A DNA stretch of 64,000 nt from Pirellulimonas nuda (GTDB taxonomy: Bacteria > Planctomycetota > Planctomycetia > Pirellulales > Lacipirellulaceae). Of the stretch, positions 50,346-57,744 are shown piece after piece. The notes beneath the pieces are model-generated. The model was not told the origin of the DNA. It was given only the letters and a program-made list of their open reading frames with translations, and did not search any database. The position numbers and the translations under genes were made by a program. The stretch spans positions 620,001 to 684,000 of the forward strand of contig NZ_CP036291.1 of the NCBI RefSeq assembly GCF_007750855.1, in the 5' to 3' direction. The number at the start of each line of letters is the position of its first letter. Positions within the stretch are counted from its first letter, which is position 1.

Positions 50346-51011
50346 CTAGCCTCTTGATTGCTTGATGCGTTGAAAGTAGTTATTGGCGTCGCGTTCAAAG
50401 GCGTCGATGTACCCCGTCGGTGGCGTCACGCTCTCCACCTTGGCGAACGTCCAATTCGCCATCCGGTCGGGCTCGTCGCCTAGCGCCGCGGCGTAGACCT
50501 GGGGTGCAGCCAACTGGTAGTCGAGTCCGGCGACGCGCAGGTCCTCGATGTCGACCACGCAGCCCGCCAGCTTCGCCCGATGGTGCAGGTGCAGAACGCG
50601 GCGAATCCACAGGATGCCGTGACCGTCCCACGGGGGCAGGTCAAACGTTCCTTCCCAAGCCACAGCAGCCCGCAGCCAGTCGTCACCCGTGGCGTCAAAA
50701 GAGCCGCCAGCGTCGTCGTAGGTGCCCGCCTCGATAGCCTCAGCAGCAGCGACCGACTCGGGACCGTCGACCGGCAACAAATGCGCTAGCTCGTGGAGCA
50801 ACAGCCCGGCGTCGGGCTCCCGGGCGAAGAGGATGGTCGGGATTTGGTCGTCCGCTAGGTCGAAGTGTTCCGCGATACGGGGTCCAGCACAGGGACGTGC
50901 GTAAGCCAATGCGTAGCCCGTGTGCCACTCCTCGGGGTGGCGACCGATGAACAGCTCTTTCAGCTCGGGGGCGACCATCTCCGCCAGCCGATAACACTGG
51001 CTGATTTTCAT
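50346..51011 (-). CDS. HELAH-motif putative zinc protease-like protein
   Basis: A 221-residue soluble protein with HELAHLL at about residues 93-99 and a possible third ligand among the downstream acidic residues (ESVAAAEAIEAG). The first part, MKISQCYRLAEMVAPELKEL, is helical. Phage-like elements often carry such HExxH proteins of unknown role. The start at 51011 overlaps the previous stop by four bases (ATGA). Confidence 0.7.
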   Translation of the reverse strand: MKISQCYRLAEMVAPELKELFIGRHPEEWHTGYALAYARPCAGPRIAEHFDLADDQIPTILFAREPDAGLLLHELAHLLPVDGPESVAAAEAIEAGTYDDAGGSFDATGDDWLRAAVAWEGTFDLPPWDGHGILWIRRVLHLHHRAKLAGCVVDIEDLRVAGLDYQLAAPQVYAAALGDEPDRMANWTFAKVESVTPPTGYIDAFERDANNYFQRIKQSRG

Positions 51012-51241
51012 TCCTCACCCCTCGGGGCAGAGGCAGCGGTCGGATAATGGCGGGGCACTCCGCGAATCTCGTGTTGGGGCAGAGTCTTGCACTTCACCCA
51101 ACGCTCGCCCTCCGCGTCGACCCGCCATTCCTGGATGGTCGTTCCGTTGATGACTGCGCCCATGGGCAGGTCCGCCTCACGTAAAAACTCCCACTCGCAT
51201 TCGTTGGTCACGGCTTCGGCCTCGGGGTGATTGTTCATCAT
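51008..51241 (-). CDS. Small hypothetical protein
   Basis: A 77-residue soluble protein starting MMNNHPEAEAVTNECEWEFL; a second ATG at the next codon may be the true start. It contains GAVINGTTIQEWRVDAEGER, a possible small beta-fold. It overlaps the HELAH gene by four bases. Function unknown. Confidence 0.6.
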   Translation of the reverse strand: MMNNHPEAEAVTNECEWEFLREADLPMGAVINGTTIQEWRVDAEGERWVKCKTLPQHEIRGVPRHYPTAASAPRGEE

Positions 51242-51247
51242 TGGAAT

Positions 51248-51457
51248 CTACCAAACGCCTAGGTCGTCACTGCCACAGTCTGGCAACGACAACACGATGT
51301 AAAGCTGGCCGCAGCGTTTGCACACTCGCCGCGATGTTCTGCCGCCGTCCGCGTCCCGCCAGCCTTTAATGCCGATGTACTTCAGCTCGCCGCAGGTCGG
51401 GCAGGTCGGGAGCCTAACCTCGACCACAGGGACGGTATCCCACGTGCTTTTTTTCAT
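51248..51457 (-). CDS. Small zinc-ribbon protein
   Basis: A 69-residue protein with two CxxC pairs, CPTCGE (about residues 19-22) and CKRCGQ (about 46-49), spaced as in a zinc ribbon. It begins MKKSTWDTVPVVEVRLPT. Such proteins in phages bind DNA or partner with Mu-type Com proteins; this assignment is not secure. It overlaps the next upstream gene by four bases. Confidence 0.7.
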   Translation of the reverse strand: MKKSTWDTVPVVEVRLPTCPTCGELKYIGIKGWRDADGGRTSRRVCKRCGQLYIVLSLPDCGSDDLGVW

Positions 51458-51804
51458 TGGTCGTCACTCCACAACAACGGCTTGGGGTCGCGTAAGGCTC
51501 GCAGGCTCTCCGCCAGGTCACGCCCGGTGTCGGTCAGGCGTAGGTGAGTTACACGCCCACCCCTCGCACGGTAGGCGTCTAGAAAGCCGGCGTCGGCAAG
51601 CTGCTCGGCGGCTCGAAGGAATCGCCGCTGCTCGGTCGCGGTCAGGTTGGAACCCCAGAAGTCTGGTCGGACGCGGGGTCCGTGCTCTAGCTCGGTCGTC
51701 TGCTCGAGGTAGTCCGAAGCCCACAACGGCAGCCGGGGCTCAGCCTCTAGGGCTTCGGTGCGGCACAGCATTTCGACGAGGATTCTTTTCTGTTCTGGGG
51801 TCAT
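51454..51804 (-). CDS. Small winged-helix-like protein
   Basis: A 116-residue protein starting MTPEQKRILVEMLCRTEALE; a GTG start at 51828 would add eight residues. TATEQRRFLRAAEQLADAGF and VTHLRLTDTGRDLAESLRAL look like a winged helix-turn-helix. It may regulate transcription of the element. It is the first gene of the minus-strand block 51828-46182. Upstream (51805-52087) is a non-coding stretch of about 280 bases. Confidence 0.6.
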   Translation of the reverse strand: MTPEQKRILVEMLCRTEALEAEPRLPLWASDYLEQTTELEHGPRVRPDFWGSNLTATEQRRFLRAAEQLADAGFLDAYRARGGRVTHLRLTDTGRDLAESLRALRDPKPLLWSDDQ

Positions 51805-52087
51805 TTCTTGTCCGTCCGATTGAATCACTACCTACAAAATTGACACTTCTGTTGCACCAGTGCTGGCGAGAGGTCGTAGAAGTCCCTTGACCATTTTCAA
51901 AACGTGTTGGGTCCTGGAAAAAAGAGGCACGCCACCCCGGGGCCAGACAGAAGTGCCAAGGTTTGCCACACACTAGATAGCTCGCCACAGTCCCTAGCGT
52001 GCCGCTGGTGACGTTGCGTTGGTTGTTGGTGTTCTGAGTCATGGTGATGGTCAAGCGTGCGTTGTGCGTTGCGTGGTGCGACGTGCG

Positions 52088-52192
52088 CTAGTCAGGCTCC
52101 GGCTCGTCGTCTGGCTCGTCTTGCTCCGGCTGGGGTTCGACAGGGGAGTCGTAGGGGCTGCTGTAGGGGCTGCTGTAGGGGGAGTCGTACAC
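52088..52192 (-). CDS. Possible 34-residue acidic repeat peptide
   Basis: From GTG 52192 the frame reads VYDSPYSSPYSSPYDSPVEP, followed by an acidic tail (QDEPDDEPEPD). YSSP is repeated in tandem, as is the DNA (GGGGCTGCTGTA). It follows the gene ending at 52208 by 15 bases. No clear ribosome binding site is present. It may be real, or only the trace of a tandem repeat. Confidence 0.3.
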   Translation of the reverse strand: MYDSPYSSPYSSPYDSPVEPQPEQDEPDDEPEPD

Positions 52193-52207
52193 GGCTGGCT
52201 CGGGTGG

Positions 52208-52468
52208 TTAGAACGGGATGCTGGTGGTGTTGTGCTTCAACTCGGCGGCCTCACGCTGGAGGTCAACCGCGATCTGCTCCCTCGCCACCTTGGGGCAGTT
52301 GTGCGTGCCGGGTAGCTCGTGCTGGCCACCGAGGTAGTCCAGGCGATCGAGCCTGAGTGCCCGATACGGGTTGTCGTGGCTCCAGGTCTTAGCTTTGGCG
52401 ATCATCTTGGCGATCTCTTCTCGGGTGAAGGTTGCTTCTATCGGTGCTGGGGGGTGGTCGGTTCTCAC
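52208..52468 (-). CDS. Small hypothetical element protein
   Basis: An 86-residue charged protein starting at GTG 52468 (MRTDHPPAPIEATFTREEIA), with AAGGAG upstream. Helical segments: EIAKMIAKAKTWSHDNPYRA and KVAREQIAVDLQREAAELKH. The first codons overlap an iteron-like repeat. Function unknown. Confidence 0.6.
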   Translation of the reverse strand: MRTDHPPAPIEATFTREEIAKMIAKAKTWSHDNPYRALRLDRLDYLGGQHELPGTHNCPKVAREQIAVDLQREAAELKHNTTSIPF

Positions 52469-52590
52469 TTCTCGAATCCCTCAAAACTCCTTCCGACCGG
52501 GGGGGGGTGGGTGGTCTCCCTTTAGGGGGACCACCAACACCCCCGTGGTCGGGGTGGTCGGGGGGGTGGTCGGTTTCAATCGACCACCCC
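52451..52590. repeat. Iteron-like GGGGTGGTCGGTT repeats and hairpin beside the replication ATPase
   Basis: GGGGTGGTCGGTT occurs at 52451-52463 and 52563-52575. Partial copies lie at 52509, 52544 and 52551, and inverted copies at 52526 (GGGGACCACC) and 52581 (CGACCACCCC). The region lies directly at the 3' end of the RepA-like ATPase gene. This could be a plasmid-type origin, or a terminator with slipped repeats. The GGGGTGGTCGGGG runs could also form a G-quadruplex. Confidence 0.5.
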
Positions 52591-54066
52591 CTCTGTAGGG
52601 GCAAGCGCGTACTCGTTAGTGGTGTTCCCGTTGGCGTCCGTCTCGCCGGCAATGATGGTCCCTCGCTTGAGCATCAAGCCGATCAGACGGGCCATCCGGT
52701 CGCGGCTGAACCCGGTCGCGTCGCGGAGCTTCCTGGTAGTCGCCGGACCACCAAGCAGGGCCGAGGCGATCTCCGTCATGGCCTCCTGGTCCTTCTCCGT
52801 CTGGCGTTGTTCACCACCGGTCAGCCGACCCTTGAGCTTGGAGGCGTCCAGGAGCGCATCGGGCCGCCACAGCGGGAACTCCCACCGAAGCGTGACGGGC
52901 TCGATCGGGGCGAAGGATCGGACGGCAGCGTCTAGGACGACCACGCCGGGTTCTTCGTGCTCACGGAGCACTAGGTGGCAATCCGCGGCCCGTGATTGGG
53001 CACCAGCCCCGGCCCCTACGTCCGTGGTCCGCTTGCCGGACTGATCGCCCTTGCTGGTGTGATGGATCATCACCAGGGCGGACTGCGTCTTCTCTGCGAT
53101 CCGGTCAAGCAGGTTATAAACCTGGGTCTCGGCCGCGTTGTCGTTTTCACTTGCCCCGGGCTCGATGAATCTATATTTGGCGTCGAAGAGGATCGCCCGG
53201 TAGTAGCCGGCCTCGATCGCCTCTAGCTCGCCGGCCAATTGCTGGAGCGACTTCAGGTTGCCCCGCAGCGGCCAGACGTCTAGCTCGCCCTGATAGTCGT
53301 GAGGCTCGATCCCCATAGCTTCCGCCACCAGCGGGATACGATGGGCCAGCGTGCTACGGTGTAGCTCGTTGTCGATCAGCAACACGCGGCCGCAGTGCGT
53401 GTCGAAGCGATCGAGCCAGCGACGCCCAGTGATAATCGACAACGCCAGGCTGTAACCCAACCAAGACTTGCCGACCTTGCTCATGCTGATCAAGTTGACC
53501 GTCTCGCCCTGCCGGCAGAGCCCGTCGATAACCGCTGGATTCAATCGCGGGTGAAGCTTCAGCAGCTCCCCGAGGTCGAACTTCTCCACCCCGCGGCGTT
53601 TGACTCCCGGCTCACGCTGGAAATCGTCCAACGCGGCCAGCATGTCGTTGAGCACGGCCTGAGACGTGCTGCCGTTTAAGGCGTCCTGGGCGGCCGTCTG
53701 GGCCAGGTCGTAGAGTTGCCGCTTGCGATCCGCCTCGACCACCAGCCCCGCGTAATAGGGCACGTCTAGGGCGTGTGGCGTGTCGTCCATCGCCAACGCC
53801 AGGAACGCGGCGGCCTGTTCACCCAACGCGGGGGATTTCTTCACCTCCCGGAGCACCAGCCCGATGTCGAGCGGCTTGCCCGAGCTGCGCTGCTGGAGGA
53901 TCGCGAGAAAGGCGTGGCGGTGTGCCGGGTCGCTGAAGTGGCGCGGCCCGACAATCTTTAACGCCTTATCGATTGATTCCGAGTCGAGCAACATGCCGCC
54001 GATCAGCAGTCGCTCCGCTTCCGTCGCGGTGGGTAACGTCGGCTCCGCCGAGGGGGACGCTTTCAC
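52576..54066 (-). CDS. DnaB-N / RepA-like AAA ATPase, probable replication protein
   Basis: A 496-residue protein starting at GTG 54066. Residues ~12-110 resemble the DnaB helicase N-terminal domain (TEAERLLIGGMLLDSESIDK). Residues ~165-420 form a RecA-like RepA/AAA_25 ATPase with Walker A SMSKVGKSWL, Walker B AILFDAKY and the MIHHTSKG motif. A C-terminal winged helix follows (TRKLRDATGFSRDRMARLIG). It resembles replicative hexameric helicases of plasmids of RSF1010 RepA type. It is probably the replication initiator or helicase of the element. It overlaps the preceding gene by four bases (GTGA). Confidence 0.85.
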   Translation of the reverse strand: MKASPSAEPTLPTATEAERLLIGGMLLDSESIDKALKIVGPRHFSDPAHRHAFLAILQQRSSGKPLDIGLVLREVKKSPALGEQAAAFLALAMDDTPHALDVPYYAGLVVEADRKRQLYDLAQTAAQDALNGSTSQAVLNDMLAALDDFQREPGVKRRGVEKFDLGELLKLHPRLNPAVIDGLCRQGETVNLISMSKVGKSWLGYSLALSIITGRRWLDRFDTHCGRVLLIDNELHRSTLAHRIPLVAEAMGIEPHDYQGELDVWPLRGNLKSLQQLAGELEAIEAGYYRAILFDAKYRFIEPGASENDNAAETQVYNLLDRIAEKTQSALVMIHHTSKGDQSGKRTTDVGAGAGAQSRAADCHLVLREHEEPGVVVLDAAVRSFAPIEPVTLRWEFPLWRPDALLDASKLKGRLTGGEQRQTEKDQEAMTEIASALLGGPATTRKLRDATGFSRDRMARLIGLMLKRGTIIAGETDANGNTTNEYALAPTEGVVD

Positions 54067-54308
54067 TTGGAGCCCTCCCCGGGGGCGACTGCGATAGAGA
54101 AAACGTCCGCCAGCAGAACGCGGGAGGTCGTTGCCCTGATCTTTCGCCGAAGGTTGCCGTAGTGAATGAGCCCTTGCGTGTCGTGCGGGCCCATCCCCAT
54201 GCATTGCAGGGCAACCGACAGCTCACTGATGGCAGCAAGCGCCCTCTCACGCTGATCTTCAGAGACGGGAACGGTGGGGAATTGCTGGGCTGTTTTGGTG
54301 GTGTTCAT
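54063..54308 (-). CDS. Small hypothetical protein
   Basis: An 81-residue soluble protein starting MNTTKTAQQFPTVPVSEDQR. It is helical in the middle (RALAAISELSVALQCMGMG). Overlaps of four bases with both neighbours put it in one operon with the excisionase-like gene and the ATPase gene. Function unknown. Confidence 0.6.
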   Translation of the reverse strand: MNTTKTAQQFPTVPVSEDQRERALAAISELSVALQCMGMGPHDTQGLIHYGNLRRKIRATTSRVLLADVFSIAVAPGEGSK

Positions 54309-54550
54309 TGCTCGCCCCCCACTTCCAGCTCGGCGAGCTTGGCGGACAACGTCCGAAGCCACTCAATGCCGTCGGCGCCTTGGATGTAGACGCGTTTGCC
54401 GACAGTGAACGTCGGAAGGGGGACGCCAAGCAACTTGGCTTCGTGGATGCGCGTCTTCGAGACGCCAGCGGCCTTGCACCAGGCTGCCAGGGGGTAGCAC
54501 GCTTCGGGGTGAAGCGGCTGCGTGTCCTTCGCGTAGGCGGTAATCGCCAT
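54305..54550 (-). CDS. Excisionase/AlpA-type helix-turn-helix protein
   Basis: An 81-residue protein starting MAITAYAKDTQPLHPEACYP. YPLAAWCKAAGVSKTRIHEAKLLGVPLPTFTVGKRVYI fits a MerR/excisionase-type winged helix (the sequence is a 'helix-turn-helix, wing with K/R-VYI' pattern). Such proteins direct excision or regulate integrase. GTAGGAGAG upstream of the ATG is a good ribosome binding site. It leads the replication operon. Confidence 0.75.
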   Translation of the reverse strand: MAITAYAKDTQPLHPEACYPLAAWCKAAGVSKTRIHEAKLLGVPLPTFTVGKRVYIQGADGIEWLRTLSAKLAELEVGGEQ

Positions 54551-54578
54551 GGCCAGACTCTCCTACGGGGTTCTTTGT

Positions 54579-54607
54579 GTAATCGCACCAAACGGGGTGC
54601 AATTCAA
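54579..54607 (-). promoter_or_regulatory. Possible promoter of the excisionase-replication operon
   Basis: On the minus strand, TTGAAT (54607-54602) and GATTAC (54584-54579) are separated by 17 bases, close to a sigma70-type promoter, about 30 bases upstream of the start codon. The spacer holds GCACCCCGTTTGGTGC, an inverted repeat that could be an operator. Tentative. Confidence 0.35.
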
Positions 54608-54653
54608 ACCACGTAGTTAAGTTTGCCGGAAAGACGGCTATGGGTCGGTCGCT

Positions 54654-54669
54654 AACGGTATATACCGTT
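54654..54669. promoter_or_regulatory. Perfect 16-base palindrome, probable operator
   Basis: AACGGTATATACCGTT is a perfect palindrome with an AT-rich centre, typical of a dimeric repressor site. It lies two bases beyond the stop of the 121-residue wHTH-like gene and about 105 bases upstream of the excisionase-like gene. Confidence 0.55.
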
Positions 54670-54670
54670 C

Positions 54671-55036
54671 TCAGGCTCGCTTGTAGCCGCGATCTCCCTT
54701 AACCGGCACCAGAACGCCACGCGCTTTTAGCTCAGCTAGGCGTAGCTTGATCGATCCCTCAGAAGCGATCTCGCCATCTTCTGCGAGCTTGTCGAGAAGG
54801 TCGGTCTGTGATTTCACGGAACCGTGATTGTCAATGCAATCGAGGATCATTTCGTCGACTGCGGTAAGCCGGACCGCAGGCGCAGGCGGTTTGATTTTCT
54901 CCGCTGCGTCCACAATCCAGCCGCGGGTGACGTTGTTGCCACCACCGCGGAAGAGCGACTCCCGCACTTGTCGCAACTCCTCGTCGGTGAACGGAATGTC
55001 AACCGGATCAACAGTACGCCGTGGGGCTTCGCCCAT
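54671..55036 (-). CDS. Small wHTH-like protein, possible repressor
   Basis: A 121-residue protein starting MGEAPRRTVDPVDIPFTDEE. The C-terminal part (about 55-121) resembles a winged helix-turn-helix (AVDEMILDCIDNHGSVKSQT, SIKLRLAELKARGVLVPVKG). AAGGA lies ten bases upstream of the ATG at 55036, so this start is preferred over a TTG at 55057. Its place at the right end of the element fits a regulator of maintenance. The palindrome directly downstream could be its operator. Confidence 0.65.
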   Translation of the reverse strand: MGEAPRRTVDPVDIPFTDEELRQVRESLFRGGGNNVTRGWIVDAAEKIKPPAPAVRLTAVDEMILDCIDNHGSVKSQTDLLDKLAEDGEIASEGSIKLRLAELKARGVLVPVKGDRGYKRA

Positions 55037-55065
55037 TGAGAATCCATCCTTTTCCAACCCGACCC

Positions 55066-55095
55066 CCGCGGCGCCAAGGATGGTAGGCGCCGCGG
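55066..55095. repeat. Inverted repeat CCGCGGCGCC / GGCGCCGCGG
   Basis: Ten-base perfect arms with a ten-base spacer in the region upstream of the gene starting at 55036. It is a candidate operator or a structural part of the element end. Confidence 0.45.
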
Positions 55096-55142
55096 TGATC
55101 GACGGGGGTAGCTACTCCCCCTAGTTGGCTTCGAGTGCCTTG

Positions 55143-55166
55143 GTGTCCACTAAAGTGTCCCCCAAA
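55143..55166. promoter_or_regulatory. Putative integrase arm-type site, right
   Basis: GTGTCCACTAAAGTGTCCCC plus CAAA matches 44936-44959 at 22 of 24 positions and lies 90 bases inside the attR core. Both contain two GTGTCC units. Confidence 0.5.
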
Positions 55167-55256
55167 TCGCTCTGGACCACTTATCCCAAAGCGTTGGGAG
55201 GCACGTTTTCTCCGCTACTTAAATATAACGGAATCCAAACGGTTGTACAAATTGAC

Positions 55257-55301
55257 ACTTCTAATCCGCAGGTCGTTGGTTCGAGTCCAACCGGGCGTGC
55301 T
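55257..55301. other. attR core
   Basis: A perfect 45-base copy of 44823-44867 (3' half of tRNA-Arg). It lacks the 5' half of the tRNA, so it is not a gene. It defines the right end of the integrated element. Confidence 0.95.
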
Positions 55302-55611
55302 TTTGCGATTTTGCTAGTTGACCGCGACCACCTTGAGCCAGGCGAGCTTTCCATCGCTGCGGGGCACTCCGCTGAACGCAACAGCTGGCTCGCCGGCAGC
55401 GAGCCGGGGGGAGGGATTCGCCACTGGAAGGTCCGCGACTGGCCTTTCCTGCTGCTCATGGTAGTTCGTGAGCAGAGAATTATGGGGTAAGGATTGGGCG
55501 TCGAAGTCGCGCTGAATTGCGCGCCGTAGACCGCTTCACACCGCTGGCGAGCCAGCAGAGGCGCCCCGGCAGCCTCACCCGCCGTGGAACCAACAATAGA
55601 GACATCGAACT
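55302..55611. other. 310-bp non-coding region right of attR
   Basis: I see no convincing gene. GGCTCGCCGGCAGCGAGCC (about 55389-55407) can form a hairpin. This is the host DNA that originally followed the tRNA gene; short frames in it run through tRNA-derived sequence and look spurious. Confidence 0.5.
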
Positions 55612-56030
55612 ATGGCGTTGAACAGTTGGAACAGTGCAGTGTTCGGGACGATCGCCGTCCTCATGTTCACTCAAATCAGCATTGGAAGTGAGATTGAAAG
55701 CCGGGCTGGCGAAGCCAGTCACAGAGATGCGGAGCGCGACGCCCTACTTGCAGAGATGAAGGCAGTGGGGCACGCCTTCGAAGTCGAGGGCCTTACTTAC
55801 CTTGACCTGGGTAGAGGGGCGCAGGTTGCCGAAGTGCTTCATTTGCTGGGAGATTACGATCAGGCGGGGATAGTTAAAATGTCGGAAATAGTACTCGACC
55901 GCGGCTTGATCGGACAGCTCTCGAGTAATCGATGTATTTTTGAAGTCAATGTTCACGACTCGATCATTGCATCAGAAGCGTTGTCTGGATTATCTGTGTT
56001 CGGGCGGTTGATGAAGTTCGGATGTCCTAA

Positions 56031-57577
56031 CACTACAGCGCTAGGTCACGTCCATCTGCAGCGTATCAGGCCTTTGAGAATGATGCCGTTTCTCCGCAGT
56101 TTTTTCAGGGTTCGCTTCCGGTGGGAGGCCCGCGCGGCGGCGTTGCGTTGTTGCCAGTGCTGGATGACGTTGGCGGTGTGCTCGATGAGCGTCGGCGAGG
56201 CCCGGCCGTTACGCTGCCAACTCGGCAGCAGCGCGCCGACGGCGGCGTGGACTTGGCAGACCGTGACCTCCGGATTTTTTCCCCCGCAGCCGTTCACGAC
56301 AGCGGGCCAGGAACAAGTAGCTGACGCACGACAGGATCAAATGGCGTTTGAGACCGAGGTAACAGCGGCCCTCCCACTGATCGAGTCCGATCTCCTGCTT
56401 CTGGTCGCGGAAGCACCGTTCGACGCGCCACCGCGAGAACGCAACCAGCAACAACGTCTCGATGGTCGTGTCGGACGGGGCGTTGCTGATGAAATACTTC
56501 ACCTCATCGTGGTTCAATGCGTTGCGGGCGACGAGCAGGTGGAGTTCGATCCCCGGCAACCCGTCGTCGTTCTTCATGACGATGCGGGCGTGCTTCGCCT
56601 CCCACACGAGCGGCCCCTTCTCGCCGTCCTTCACGTAGTACCGGGTCCACGCTTGATCACGCAGCTCGGGCCAGTTCTCGGCGAGGTCTTGCACGCTCTG
56701 CGGGGCGCTCGCTGCGGCGACCAACCGCGGGACCTTGCGGGGCCGGCCGCGACCGCCGCGGCGAAAGGGTCGCTCCGTCACGCGCGGCCGGTCGGTCCAA
56801 CACGAGAACGTCGTCGGGACCTCGGCGACGAAGCGTTGCTTTCGACCGTCCAAGCCCTGCAAAAACAGCGGCTTTCCGCCGTAGCCTTCGTCGAACGTCA
56901 GCCAGTCGAACATCACGCCGTGGGCCGCGGCCCGATCGCAAAGCTCCAGGGCGATCTTCCACTTGGAGCGGTAGACCATGTCCTCGGGAATGCCGGCGGC
57001 CCGACACCGCTGGCGGTCCTCCGACCAACTCTCCGGCAAGAACAGCTCGCCGTCGACCAGCGCGTGGAAGTCGCCGGTCGCGTAGCCCAAGTGGACCGTG
57101 ACGATGCCGTTCTCCTGCTTGCCGACGCAGCCGCAGTACTGCCGCTGCACGCCGGGCGTCTTGTCCCCCTTCTTGACGTCGCTCGTTTCGTCGATCAGGC
57201 CGATCGAGTGCGGCCCCGCATGATCTCGGAGGACGATCTCTTGGAGTCGCCGGCGCACGGCGTCTTCGTCCCAGCGGTGCTGGGCCAGGAACTCTTGCAG
57301 CGTCCGCGGCGCCACTCCGGCGGCCAGCGCCATCGGCTCGCAACTCTTCGCGGGCAGTTCGGAGAGTTGGCCTTCGACGTAGGTTGGCAAGTGCGCACGA
57401 GTATCCCGACGCGAGAAACAGGCGTCGAATTCGTGCAAGTAACTCGTCAATTCCGGCTTCAAACGGCGGATCTCATCGGCGTCCATGCTAGCGGCCCTGC
57501 GCCAGGTCGCCCCCCTGCGACACCAACAACATGGCCGATCGCCCAAACGCAAACAAGATCAACGTAGCGCTGTAGTA
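56031..57577. mobile_element. IS701-family insertion sequence
   Basis: The element is 1547 bp, with 12-base terminal inverted repeats ACTACAGCGCTA at 56032-56043 and its complement at 57565-57576. It is flanked by a four-base target duplication CTAA (56027-56030 and 57578-57581), which fits the YTAR target preference of the IS701 family. It has one transposase gene on the minus strand, which carries a frameshift. Confidence 0.9.
56046..57486 (-). pseudogene. IS701-family DDE transposase, frameshifted near the C-terminus
   Basis: From ATG 57486 the frame starts MDADEIRRLKPELTSYLHEF. DDE residues: Asp in LIDETSDVKKG, Asp in FDEGYGGKP and Glu in WRVERCFRDQKQEIGL. The frame goes out at CRERLRGKKS, and homologous sequence resumes in another frame as KNPEVTVCQVHAAVGALLPS to the stop at 56046. 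One extra A in an A6 run near 56277-56282 explains this. If the run were A5, a normal transposase of about 480 residues would result. A sequencing error, a real mutation, or transcriptional slippage are all possible. Confidence 0.85.
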
Positions 57578-57744
57578 CTAAACGGGCGACGAGAACCTCT
57601 CTGGGGGTGCGCCAAAGCTAGCCAACCTGGGCCGACGCGTCAACGAATTCGGTTCCCGGCGTCTCTTGGGTCCCCTAGAATGGGAGGCCGAAAAGGGGAC
57701 GATGTGCTCCACCTGACCTTACGCGCCTATCGAGGATTCCAACC

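Larger units (their letters stand above)
44823..55301. mobile_element. tRNA-Arg-integrated element of about 10.4 kb with phage-like tape-measure gene
   Basis: The element is bounded by a perfect 45-base direct repeat and has integrase at one end and excisionase-like/replication genes at the other, nearly all on the minus strand. It encodes a tape-measure-like protein and a coiled-coil protein but no visible capsid, portal, terminase, protease or lysin. It is therefore not a complete prophage; it may be a phage satellite, a prophage remnant, or a plasmid-like integrative element. Both att sites and the short genes look intact, so it could still be mobile. Confidence 0.85.
55612..57621 (+). pseudogene. 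Small secreted-protein gene interrupted by an IS701-type element
   Basis: From ATG 55612 the frame starts MALNSWNSAVFGTIAVLMFT, with a signal peptide ending near SIGS, then an acidic domain (AEMKAVGHAFEVEGLTYLDL). At 56030 an IS of 1547 bases begins. If the IS and one copy of the CTAA duplication are removed, the frame continues for 13 codons and stops at 57619-57621, giving a protein of about 153 residues. Codon use is less GC-rich than in neighbours. The family is unknown. In its present state the frame would run into the IS. Confidence 0.5.

Noticed and set aside
55257-55301. Second tRNA-Arg gene
   Set aside because: Only the 3' half from the anticodon loop is present; it is the attR copy.
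44823-55301. Complete prophage
   Set aside because: No capsid, portal, terminase, protease or lysis gene can be recognised among the proteins.
55125-55490. 121-codon frame across attR
   Set aside because: It is composed of element end, tRNA-derived sequence and host spacer, with no protein-like character.
55612-57567. 651-codon plus-strand frame
   Set aside because: It runs from the interrupted gene into the antisense strand of the transposase; only the first 139 codons are native.
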